DNA from: Capitulum mitella
Lineage: Eukaryota; Arthropoda; Thecostraca; Pollicipedomorpha; Pollicipedidae
Direction of reading: 5' to 3'
Assembly (NCBI GenBank): GCA_030062745.1
Contig: CP099848.1
Location: forward strand, 19,145,081 to 19,209,080
DNA: 64,000 nucleotides
In this document: in pieces, positions 12,641 to 23,180 of the stretch
Layout of the letters: each line of letters opens with the position of its first letter
Position numbering within the stretch: the first letter of the stretch is position 1
The notes under the pieces: generated by a model
The model's database searches: none
Seen by the model: only the letters and a program-made list of their open reading frames with translations
What the model was told of the DNA's origin: nothing
Translations under genes and position numbers: made by a program

Positions 12641-13766
12641 GGCTACGCGCGACTTAACGTCTGAGAATATCATATATTGTGCTTCTTGGCGCCCCATAAA
12701 CTCAAAATGCTTAACAGTCAAGTTCTTAGGCCTGTCATGGTGCTTGCTTGCAAAATCAAAGACCGAAATTTTGGCGAAAAGTGGGCGACATTGTTCCTTG
12801 TTGGCGCAGTTAGCAAAATTACGCCATTGAATGGCCTAGCATTTTGGGTAACATAAGCTAAAATTTCCTATGGAATAAAAAGCAAAAATGCGCATAGAGA
12901 GATAACGGAGGCGCATTGTATGTCGGAGATATTGCACGGCTCATGAATAAACAAATACAAGCCCTGCCAAACGTAGACGTTTTTCCGTATTCATATTGCT
13001 CTCCCGCTACATGCCCTATCCGTTTACTATAATTTATAAAAATCTTAATATATCAGTATGGGTGTTTATCGGAAATGACATTGCATACTTCATTTACCGT
13101 CTGGTGCCCCTAAATCCTGTCTGATTTTGTTCGTTTTTGGATAAGTTTGAGAATTTCGTGTATGCTTTTCGTTTTGACTATTCATGGACATCATCCTCTG
13201 CTGCAGGTGGTTGACGTTTGCCAGAATCGGCGGATTTTTGTACGTATCTGTCACGTGATCTTTTTCTCGGAAGCCGGCAGTCACAAACCAGTCACGAGTG
13301 CCTTCTGACTGCTTCTCGAACAACCAGGATATGCATTGTCCTGATGAATTCGGGTCATAATGAATAACAGCTAACTGACTTTTGTTTTAAATTCATAACC
13401 GTCTGATGAAATTTCAAAAGCTGTAAATATATGTTGGGTAGTCAGCATGTTATTGTTCAGCAGTCAGCATGTTGCGATCATGCATAATTGTAGCATGCAT
13501 GACTGGAAACAGACGTTGTGAAGGGCACTTGACATGCGACAGCACCAGCCGATCCTGCAGTTATGTAATGAGTTGAAATATGATGAGCACAATGGAACAG
13601 GATGCTCCAGAAACATCGCTGACTAGCTCAACGTATCAGACGTACCTTAACGTACCTTTCCCGTACCAGAAGGGGTTTTGAGCATTGCCCCTCCCCCTCT
13701 TACTCGCGAACCATGCATCGGAGGGAAATGGAAGGTACATCATTGGAAAGAACTTGAAGAGTAGAC
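12641..13766. other. Unassigned intergenic sequence
   Basis: Nothing convincing. A 12-base word AGTCAGCATGTT is repeated near 13440 and 13465, and CGTACC-type words recur around 13640-13670. Confidence 0.35.
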
Positions 13767-14610
13767 GCCGAAACGTTGAGTTAAAGACGTGTACTTACTG
13801 CGCACCGCAGCCGTACGCAGTAAGAAATTAACGGGAACTAATTCCAGCGTTCCTTTACTTTTGCGACATAAGCCTATCCATGTAAATTTTATTCATCTTA
13901 GTGGTTCTTGTGAGGGTTTCTCACGCTTACATTTTCGAACAATTCATTAGTTACCAGTCTACACAAATGGCGGAGCTTTATTTGCGAGAGCCTATCTATT
14001 TCCAAAATATGCAATTTTTTAAACTTTTTGAGGTTCTTGGTATTACTTGCGTTTGTGCAAGCCATTTTCCACCCATTCTGAGTAATTCATCGCTGATTTT
14101 GACGGCGGTACATTTTAGCTCACAACAGTTATTCGTGACATGACCTCACGTCAATGGCTGGAAGTCATTGATACTTTATCCATTGACGGTAACTAGATGT
14201 CTGCTTCACTCCACACTAAAAATGTTGTGAAAAATTCCTCCAGTTTCCGAAAAAAACGGCGACATGTTTTAAAAATGGGCTTGACCTTAGGTCAATGACC
14301 CAGAAAACTTCCAAAAAATCTGAGATAGCAGATTTGTTGCATCTATCAAGATCACTAATCCCTGAAAATGTTATTGTGATATCTTGTTTTCCGAAAAATT
14401 TACCGGACGCTAAACTTTTTTGACATAGGTCCGTTTGACCTGACCTAGGCCAGACACTTGACTTGACCTAAGGTCAAAACTTTGAGACAAGATGTAAAGA
14501 TGATCAAGCAAAAGGTACACGAAGTTTCGTGGCGCTGTGTTTGTTCGTTCTCTCTCCAATCCTAGAAAAACCTCAGAGGAGCTGTCAACCCCCCAGTCGG
14601 GGGCGGGTAA
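13767..14610 (-). mobile_element. TTAA element, main family, end-truncated copy (copy F)
   Basis: Reverse orientation. It begins abruptly in the internal GAAACGTTGAGTTAAAGAC block and runs collinear with copy B (37.4-38.3 kb) through the TGACCTAGG half-site region to the end (CCCCAGTCGGGGGCGGG then TAAA). The ~350 bases beyond the AACGTT block that complete copy B are missing, so the copy is broken and its TTAA has decayed. No coding potential. Confidence 0.75.
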
Positions 14611-14907
14611 ATAGCTCAGCACTAATCCATATTTTGCCTCAAATTACGCCTTACACGATAGCTAATAAGACGCTACATAGTCCTTTCTCAATAAATTTGC
14701 CTCTTTTCTGCCTTTTGCACGGGTGAGGTCAGGTCACGTCATCATTTCAAAATGGTAAATCTTCGAAATATACGTCGTCTTTTTCTTCGAACTGATAGCA
14801 TGTTTTTATTCCTAATTGCACTTAAGGGAGGTGCTGATGAGATACACAAGTGCACTATAGATACCCAAGCACGATTTCAGGTCGAACCAAAGGTTATCTG
14901 AGGTCAA

Positions 14908-14916
14908 CCAAGGTCA
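14908..14916 (+). promoter_or_regulatory. CCAAGGTCA extended half-site
   Basis: It fits YCAAGGYCR, the monomer site of FTZ-F1/SF-1-type nuclear receptors, a few bases after another AGGTCA at 14901-14906. It lies inside a transposon-like region; binding is inference. Confidence 0.3.
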
Positions 14917-15000
14917 AATTTCCAAATTACAGGAGTCAAAAAATTTAAAAATGTAGCGGGATCTACGTAACAAATGGAATATTTTTCAGGGTTCATGAAG

Positions 15001-15170
15001 GAGAGGTCATATAGGGTCAACAGCCAACTGTCTCCGGCGCCACTCGATGTGCCTGCCGTGGGGAGGAATAACCTCTCTTGACCTCAATGGAGGCCAAGAG
15101 AGGTCATATGAGGTCACCAGCCACCTGTCTCCGGCGCCACTCGATGCGCCTGCCGTGGGGAGGAATAAGT
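15001..15170 (+). repeat. 97-base tandem duplication
   Basis: GAGAGGTCATAT begins at 15001 and again at 15098; both units continue through AGGGTCA/AGGTCA, CTGTCTCCGGCGCCACTCG and CCTGCCGTGGGGAGGAATAA with few mismatches. The second unit is cut off near 15170. Confidence 0.85.
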
Positions 15171-15961
15171 AAGGTGCACATGGCCATTCAGAAATTTTCG
15201 TTTAGTAGAACGTTCTTGTTGAAATTTATCTCTAGCATTGTTTTTACACATTGCAGCGACCCATTCAAAGCCACAACAAACTCTTAAGTACATTGCTCAG
15301 GCCGGAAAGGGGCATTAATCTCGGATGACCTTTAGTAACTTCGTTTTGCCCTACACTGTGAGATAAGATTTTTTGGGGTCATAAATTCGAATTTAGCATG
15401 AATTCAGCATCTGTTTTAACCTCACAGAACTGCAAATTGCTAATTCTGGGCAAAAAGCTTGGGTTTATAACGTGCACCCCTATTGGTGTGTCATGATCCG
15501 AGCCAAACTCACCAGTTCTGTTGTGACATGATGGTAGCACATGTGAGGGGTGTTGCTGCTAATAGTATTTGAGCATTGCAATCCCGTAAAAACATTGAAA
15601 TTTAGGAAAAGTTCCAAAGAGAGGCTAAAATTAATCTAACCTCAGGTCATTCGCCTGGAATTTTACGAAAAACCTGAAGTATTCAAATTGTACTTTCTGT
15701 CATGTGCTATACCTCCTGCAAATTTTTGCAAACTCGGTCTAACCCCGAAAAAGTTATAGGAAGTCATTTTTTTTGGAAATTGACGTCTTTGACTAGGCCT
15801 AAGTCATTGACTTGACCTGATTCGGGGCTGAGATTTTGGTAGGATATGTGCAGTGAATGGTAAAAAAGATACTGAAAACTTAGTGGCTCTGTGTTTTTCC
15901 GTTTAACAATTATGGCGGAAAAACCTTGGGGTGTTCAAACACCCCGTTTGTACGGGGAGAT

Positions 15962-17238
15962 TTAACCCGGCCTGGGAGGTACCAAATAGGGCACCCCTCT
16001 CGTTTTTTCTTGAATAACTTCTGAACCGCTAGAATCAGTTCAACCAAATTTTCAGCAGTTGTGCAACAATCAGCATTACACATTTTGACATCACAACCAC
16101 TTTCATGCTAGATCAGGCCATGGACATATGACGTCATAAGTGAACCCTGGCATGATTGTTGTCGTCTCCTCAGGCGGTGGCGCGAACATGCTTCGTTTTT
16201 TTATAACCTTTGCGAGTATAAAGCATGGATTATTTGGATTTGCACAGTAAACGGCCCCCAAAGGGATATACAATCGAGAGATGTCAACATTAGAGGTCAT
16301 GCTAGTTCACATGCATGATGGCAATTGGACTGATTCGCATCGTGGTTGATAGAAGTTGTTGCCGCTGATTTGCCCCATCGTTGAAGTCAGACAAGCAAAT
16401 CTACATGCGCTTCTTTGCGAAGTTCACCAAGTGCAACGTGAGGTCATGTCAGGTCAGGTCACGCCATAGATAGATGTCAGAACGAAATGAAACACAGCAT
16501 ATTCTGTGGAAGATCGTTCAATAGAAGAAGACAGCAGTTATTGTTCGTACTCAGAAAAAGGAAAATGGCTATTTGTCCTGACCTGGCTTGACCTTGACCC
16601 GCTAAAGAGCTGACTTAGCACATTTAATGATCACGAGATGTCATTTCAATTGTCTATTTGACGCAATTAAGAATCGAGCGAATAATATTTCCTCTTTGTC
16701 AGGAAGAGTAATGCAACTTTATCTGACCTGACCTAGACTGACCTTGACTGGATGAAATGCAAATATTGTAAAACTAATCATAAAAAGGTTTCACTTTAAT
16801 TCTCTTTGTTACGTAATCAAAACGGCTGCGAGAAAGTATGTATCTTCGGCATGTAAAGTAAGACCAATATTTCGTCTGACCTAGGCTGATCTTGACCTGG
16901 TATTTTTTAACATTTTAGCATGCATTTAACGCAGAAGCTCGTGACGTTTTGTTTGATATCCAAGTGAAGGCTTTAAGACCACCACTACGGATGATATGCG
17001 GTACAAACCGCTGTCAGTTTTTCTGACGTCGTGTTATGCGTTAAACGCGACCTGTAACACTATCAATCCTGTGACCAAGGCTAGTATAGTATTTCCTAAA
17101 TCGCAAGACTCAGGGCTATCGATTGGTGGTGGACCGGTTGAGATCCGACGGTTAGATCCTGAGATAGCAGGAGGATGCCGTTTTTGACATCCCCAGGCGG
17201 TCGCGGGTATAAAAACACGTCAGGCGGTGCCGGGTTAA
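15962..17238 (+). mobile_element. TTAA element, second family (copy G)
   Basis: TTAA at 15962-15965 is followed by CCCGGCCTGGGAGG; the other end reads GGCGGTGCCGGG then TTAA at 17235-17238. Ends therefore match as CCCGGC...GCCGGG between intact TTAA duplications, 1277 bases overall. The interior has no transposase but holds at least four clusters of GACCTGACCT/AGGTCAGGTCA words (near 16440, 16580, 16730 and 16880), roughly 150 bases apart. TTAA target and CCC/GGG ends are piggyBac-like; the assignment is inference. Confidence 0.65.
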
Positions 17239-19079
17239 TACCAATCTAGCTCAAGGGATCAGACATGGTATCAAACGTTTTGTTACGTACATTAAATGGA
17301 CTGAAAACACTACGGTATTCCGAGCCCGGCGTTGCATCCACTAAAAACTGATTTCAATCGGGAGTCATGTACATGCTTCATCGTTGGCCTCTGATCTGGC
17401 ATTAAGCTCACTTGTGTGCTTGTACACATAACGTACCGGTTATCTGGAATGTCCAAAGGTTTTTTCTTTATCTGATTTTTTACATGTCCCATATTTTTGG
17501 CCAGAAAATTACTGGTGCATCATTTTGTTTAAGGCATCCCAAAAGCCAAAGTACCGAAGACCTAGGTGCGCGCGGAACAAGTTGCAAACATTAATTTCAC
17601 TCAAAAGAGCAACAGTACATATCTTCGTCCATATGCTTTTGTAACGCAGCCTAAGGAACAAAAATTTTACTAACGCAAAATCTGACGCAAAATTTATCCG
17701 CTTCTCACATCAGCACATGATGTTTTGGGCAACCAAAACAAATAAGCATTCAGAAATTGAAATTGCCACGGTATTAAGGACTGAAGGGAGCCCCTGCGCT
17801 CGCTCCCTCACTCTGCCTGGATCAATCACCCATGGAGTCTAAATACTGAAGTTGGTTTATATAGCTGTTGGTCAAGATGTGATCGCACAGACATTCCTGG
17901 ACGAATTAATCTGTCATATTAAAAGATAGTGAGGCATGTTGGAAAAAACATTGATAACATGATGTAGCTAATGCCGTTTCCAATTACGAATTAATGCCCT
18001 TTTGACGTCCCCAAGGTATTTGCAAACCAGTTTTTGAACGATATTACTTTTAAGGCCAGAAAAAAACATCTGCAAAGAAACCTTTGCCGAGCGTTACTTT
18101 GCGTTTTGTATGACGATGCCAGCTGTATATTTGTTTGGCAATTTCTGTTCCGTATGTTATGACGGGTTTCGGTTACGGTTACAAATTTCATAACAATGTT
18201 TTTCATTGACACCAAAAGACAAAAGATGGACAAACCACTTAGCCGTCTTCTCGTCTGGAGACAGGTTCTCATCTGAGCAACCGACGCAGCTGTGCAATCT
18301 GAATACCAGACCGAGAACGATTAAAAATGTCGCACAAATACAGACAACACAGAGGCAATCAGTTTTGACAAACAATGCGAAAATAAACAAAAAAGCTTTA
18401 GCCCTGAAGAACATAAGTCCCGTTTCATAAGAACTCGCAAAGCATTTAAGCACCTAAAACAGATGTTTGTAGGTGGTCCAATAAAAGAAAAATGTCATCA
18501 ATGTCTACCTTCCGTTGCTCAGCTCATAATTCTTCATCTGCACGGCAGGTCTAGTACATAGCATTCATTGCCGTCAATTAAAATGCTCCGCATACTTTTC
18601 CTTCGTAATCGTAAGCTACGTGCAACCAATTTGACTCTGAGAAATGGATTTTGTGTGATTCCCGTGATGCTTATTAAACATTGGACGGCTCAAAATTCCT
18701 TATTACCCTTTTAAGAGGAATCTCTGCGAAGCATTCACACACGTGGCATGTCCAATCTTCTTATGACATGAGGTGTTAGGATGCCGTTATGCGGCTTAAT
18801 AAACCATTCGTACGAAGTCCTCCTCAAATCGAACCGCAAACCGAAAATCCGTCACGGCTTTGTTTCATCCCAGTTATCTTTCATCAGTGCCGCCAGATCT
18901 GTGGATGTTTACCGTCACAGTCTCTCCAGGTACAATGGGAGTTCCAGAGGTTTAAGAGCTAGCAACCACGTCCGGGCTAAATTCAGACATATAGTAGTAA
19001 AGATCTTCCATCGGGTGATTTATGGATGTCTCTGAACGGAACATGGTCTTAACTCTACACTCCACACAACAGGTCATAT
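17239..19079. other. Unassigned intergenic sequence
   Basis: Holds a 98-codon minus-strand frame at 18157-18453 with a hydrophobic N-terminal third. Without homology, splice sites or a promoter I do not call it a gene. Confidence 0.35.
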
Positions 19080-19800
19080 CCTGCAGCGTACAGCAACGCC
19101 CAGCGAGATCCCGGCAGCCCACACGGCGGCTACATTCACCCGCTGGAACCGCACGCCGCGCCGGCACGCGTCTGCCCCGGCTGACACGAGCCGTCGGCCG
19201 GGCGGCCGGCGGCCGCCGCCGCTTGCATGCGGCGACGCCGACGTCCGGCGCGGCGCGGGCTTTCCGAGCGGGCGAGATGAGGCCGGCGCGAACTGACGGC
19301 GGCCTGCGCGCGGCCCGATTAGCGGCGGTCGGCCAGCCGAGCCGGCGCGCCGCCGCTATCGGGCCATCGCAAAAGTCCGCCTGCCACGAGCCGGCCAGCA
19401 CGCGAGCTGCACGAGCCAATCGGCGGCCCGGCGGCCGGCACACCTGTGGCGGCCGGCACGAGCTGGCGCGTGGTACGGAAATGGCAGCCGCCGCTGCCGC
19501 CGCCGCCGCCGCCGCCGCCGCCGCCCCGCCCGAGGCCGAGGAGTGCCGGCCGCCGGGTGGCCGCGGCGGCGGCGGCGGCGGCGCCGCTGAAGAGAGGGTC
19601 AGCACGGCCGGACGGTACCGCTGAGCAGGTGGCGCGGCGAGGGGAGAGGGGAGGGCAGGGGAGGGGAGAGGGGCGGCGATCCGATCGGTCGGGCCGTCAG
19701 ATCAGCCGAGGGGAGATCGGTCGGCTGATCAGGCCGTGACCGCCGCCGCCGCATTAGGGACACGACGCGCGCTAACGCCACAGACCTGACGGAGGCAAGC
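19080..19800. promoter_or_regulatory. CpG-rich island 2 with (CCG)n
   Basis: Very GC-rich with GGCCGGC words, CCGATTAGCGGCGG near 19315, a CCG/GCC trinucleotide run at about 19490-19530, and a GGGGA-rich purine tract at 19637-19680. Frames of 200-217 codons on both strands are poly-Ala/Pro/Arg products of the trinucleotide run. Promoter/enhancer-like island by inference. Confidence 0.5.
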
Positions 19801-20638
19801 AGAAAAACCGGGAAGAGACACAGGAAAGCCGCGGCCCTCACGGAGAGCGAATTTTTGGCTGCGGAAAACGGGCTCCAAACTCATCTAAAGTCTGGAACTG
19901 GTGTCAATGAGAGTAAAAGGTGTCATGAGGTTGATTGTTTCCAGGATGTCTGGTTGCATGCATATCCTTCTTTTCTTCGTGGAAGTTACCTGAACGCTCC
20001 TCCAGACATATAAGGCCTTGTGTGTCCGTGTGGGGCTGCTGCGGTCATGCCTTTGACGTCTTTGGCACCGAAGCTGGAGGCGTGACCGAGTCCTGCAGTG
20101 CAGACGTTTTAGACAGACCAATGACATGAAATGTCTTGTCCGTTAAAAAACTTTTAAAACTTAATCCCAACTCGTGGACGGCAAGAAGGTGTGGCCGTTG
20201 GTTCCATGACGGAGAAGACAAGAAAATGACTTCTGCGGTTGCGAATTTATGATCTGTCTCTTCATGTAGCGCCGGAAACTGCCACGGTGATGATCCAATG
20301 CCCCGCTGGCACGAAAATGCTACACAACACGGAAGAAGACATGGTGTTGAGGTCGCATAACAGGAATTTAATCCCATACATAGAAAGTACATGAGAATCA
20401 GCATCGTACACAGAACGGAATAAGATGGATTCAACAAGTAAACTGATGTCATTTGTTGACTGCGGGGAACATTAGCCATATTCTGACGTGGGCACTCCTC
20501 TCCCCTTCTCCGGTCTGGTGTCACAGTTAGAGTACGAATTCTAACTAAACTGCTGAACTTGCGTCTGCTTTATTATGTTGCAGCTGCATCTCATATATGA
20601 CCCAGAAACGGCTCTGGAAACGAATTTTCATAGGCATA
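19801..20638. other. Unassigned sequence with one 159-codon minus frame
   Basis: The frame at 20045-20524 (minus) is the longest outside GC islands and repeats. It has a short hydrophobic stretch but no recognisable domain and could be chance. Not called as a gene. Confidence 0.3.
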
Positions 20639-20795
20639 TCCAGGGACACGGGAACTCCTCTTCAGTTGGGGAGGGGGGACGAGAAGCATTTTGGGCCACT
20701 TCTTTCCAGTCAACGTCAATAGGGTCAATGCTGAATTTCAAAAAAGTTGAGGGGGCTGAAACCCCTTGCCCCATGACTCCCGCGCCTATGGGCAC
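20639..20795 (+). repeat. Dispersed repeat K, uninterrupted copy
   Basis: From CAGGGACACGGGAACTCC through TCAGTTGGGGAGG, AGTCAACGTCAATAGGGTCAATG and AATTTCAAAAAAGTTGAG to GCTGAAACCCC it matches the sequence flanking the nested transposons at 52616-52693 and 55175-55220. It is the empty-site reference for that insertion. The family itself is unrecognised. Confidence 0.75.
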
Positions 20796-21355
20796 ACCAG
20801 GCCGCTTTGCAAAATTTACGGCCATCGTTGGTGCCGTTCCCACAAATTTGCAGTTATCGTCTGCTATCAAGCTATTCAAATTGACCCAGTAGATAGGAAA
20901 ATGTGAATGAATATAATAAAATCTCACGAAAACATAAAAAGAAACCCATGCAGTTCGTTCAATCACAATATACAGCACAAGTTTTTTGTCGACGTTTCGC
21001 GTTGCGAAAAATGTCATTTTTACATTATAATCACAGAGGTGTGAAATTGGTTTTAGCACTGAATGAACGTGCGGTATAAATAAATAAATAAAAATGTATT
21101 ATTTTGGACGATGCATGTGCTGGTTTAGTATTCTACCATTGTAGCTTCGAGTCCCGAGAGCCTGTTAGGTTTGAATTTGGACAGAAGTTACGTTCGACTG
21201 ATCCTCTTGACAGCTGGTGTGGGAGTTTGCGTTGACCTGAGATGTTACAAGCCTCGTAAAACGGTCGAATCACCAGGCAGCAGCTTAATCTAGCCATAAA
21301 ACCTGAGAGGGTGGGCGATTTTACAAATCAGATTCAGCAGAGCGAAGTTACTGTG
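20796..21355. other. Unassigned intergenic sequence
   Basis: A tRNA-B-box-like GCTTCGAGTCCCG occurs near 21147, but no cloverleaf can be drawn. Nothing else recognised. Confidence 0.35.
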
Positions 21356-21359
21356 AGAA

Positions 21360-21870
21360 CCCCGCAGCAAACGGCAGAGACGGGCCGGAAGCAGGCGGTT
21401 ACAGTCACCCGATTGCGGCGACTCCGGACCCAGCGCTGGTCCCCGCCGGCGGCGTCCCACACGAGTAGCGGTCGCCGCCGCCCGCGGCCGCACCGGCCGC
21501 AGCCGCGGCCGCCGGCCGGCGCGGCGCCGCCCCACCTTTGACCGGCGCCCCTGGCCGCCCCTGGTCGGCCCCTGCGCCGGCCGGGCGCCCCTGCGGCCGC
21601 CAGTCGACCGGCCTTCCCACGCATACGCCCCAATCGGATCGAAGCGCGGCCGGTGCCGTTAGCCGGCGTCAGTCGGCGCCCGGTCGGGGGAATCGGCGCA
21701 CCGTACCCGACCGACCGCGGCCGGCGGTCGGCCGCGACGGAGCCGCCCAGCCCTGGCCCGGCTCGGTTTTCATGGCAACCGGGACGCAGCGGTCAGCCGG
21801 AACGAACCCCACAGCGCTGTCCCAGCAGGAGAGTACCGCCAGTCGGAACGGAGCCGCCAGTTCCGTCCCG
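21360..21870. promoter_or_regulatory. CpG-rich island 3
   Basis: GC-rich with repeated CGGCCGGC, GGCGCCCC and CGGTCGG words; frames in several phases on both strands are low-complexity Arg/Ala/Pro. Interpreted as a regulatory island, not coding. Confidence 0.45.
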
Positions 21871-21877
21871 ACCGGTG

Positions 21878-21915
21878 TGATGTGTGATGTGCGATGTGCT
21901 GTGATGTGATGTCGG
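21878..21915 (+). repeat. GTGATGT minisatellite
   Basis: Short tandem run of GTGATGT-type heptamers directly after the CpG island. Confidence 0.6.
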
Positions 21916-22124
21916 CTGGCACAGAACGGAGGTCCGGACCGGAAGACGTCTGGTCACCGTGTCGGTTGCTGAAGCTGCTTATTGCAGTAGTCACGTGTCC
22001 TCATTGAGGTGTGCATAAATTTAGGCGAAAAAGATTGCACATAAAAGTACCTCTAAGATAAAGGCAAAATCCGCACAATGTTGGTTCATGGTTCCGATTT
22101 TTTTCTCGTTATTTTTGACGGCAA

Positions 22125-22125
22125 G

Positions 22126-22218
<93 letters not shown>
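22125..22218. repeat. (TA)n-(CA)n-(TA)n compound microsatellite
   Basis: TA tract, then a CA tract at about 22141-22174, then a second TA tract. Confidence 0.9.
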
Positions 22219-22223
<5 letters not shown>

Positions 22224-22659
22224 AACATCGTAATAGGATTCAAGACAAACAACAACCACAACTATTTCGTCTCTATCTGCGAATAACGACAACGTGCAGA
22301 CAATCCAGTACGTAAACATGTTGACTCGTCGTGTGGACAGGAGAGCCCTTTCCTTTGACGAGGATCTCACGAACCCCGTGTTTACACTGATCTCGACAGC
22401 CGGCGAGAGGACTGCCCCTGCCTTCGCACAAACATCAAGCACACACACGACCTACGTGCTGGCAAGACTTCCCTGAACGGTAGTGGTGGACTGGCGCCCT
22501 GACTGTGGTTGGTCCGTCTGCCCTAGCCTGTTTCGCCGGTAACAGTAACCACACATGTCACCTTTCCACACAGTCGCGGGGACGCGGGACACAAAGCGGG
22601 GCCTGAGGTAGTTACTACAATCCTAAGCGGACATCTCCAACAAACACGGCATTCACAGT

Positions 22660-23180
22660 CCCCATGCGTTGACAGAGGGCCCGTCAGATCGCGTCGACGT
22701 CCGTCGGGACTCGGCAAACCCCGGCCGACACTGGCCGGCGGTCGCCGGACCGCGGCGGCCGGCGGCGCCGCGCCGCCGCCACTCACCCGTGCGTTGGCGG
22801 GGAGCCGACTCCTCTGGCGAGGCCGGCGCGCGCTCTCACATGTCCGTCGGCCGGCGGTGACTTGAGGACTCGGCCGGCGCGGCCGGCGCCGGCCGACGCC
22901 ACCCAGAGCCGCTTCCGGTGGCGCCCCCTGCGCCGGCCAGACGGCCCCGGCCGGCCAGCCGACCCGCCCACACCTGCTACCGGTCCGGCCGCGGCCCCAC
23001 TCAACCGGACAGGGGCCGGCCGGCCGGCGGCGCGGCGCGGCCGCACGGAAAACACCCGCCCGGCCGGCCGCCGCGTCGAGCGCGGCGCGAGATCAAAGAT
23101 CCCGCCGGCGGCGGCGGTCGCGATCGCCGACAGCCGCTGCCCTCCACCGGAATCTGCACGCCCCATTGCACTGGCCTCGA
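22660..23180. promoter_or_regulatory. CpG-rich island 4
   Basis: Dense GGCCGG/GCCGGC words including full GGCCGGCC sites near 22949 and 23023; long open frames on both strands are compositional. Falls abruptly into a T-rich tract at 23220. Likely regulatory island. Confidence 0.5.

Larger units (their letters stand above)
14611..15965 (-). mobile_element. Related TTAA element, left boundary undetermined (copy H)
   Basis: The right terminus repeats the main family's architecture with different bases: GAAAAACCT, then a hairpin (GGGGTGTT / AACACCCC), then GTACGGGGAGAT and TTAA at 15962-15965. The interior carries many AGGTCA-type half-sites and a 97-base tandem duplication. I could not identify the opposite terminus, so the left limit is only the end of the neighbouring copy. 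The TTAA is shared with the element starting at 15962. Confidence 0.45.

Noticed and set aside
18157..18453. 98-codon minus frame with a membrane-like N-terminus
   Set aside because: The hydrophobic stretch reflects T-rich composition; no homologous domain or gene context.
18952..19739. Frames of 217, 200 and 97 codons around 19.0-19.7 kb
   Set aside because: Poly-Ala/Pro runs come from a CCG repeat; both strands are open; no conserved motif.
20045..20524. 159-codon minus frame outside the islands
   Set aside because: No family resemblance, no promoter or splice signals; length is possible by chance in 64 kb over six frames.
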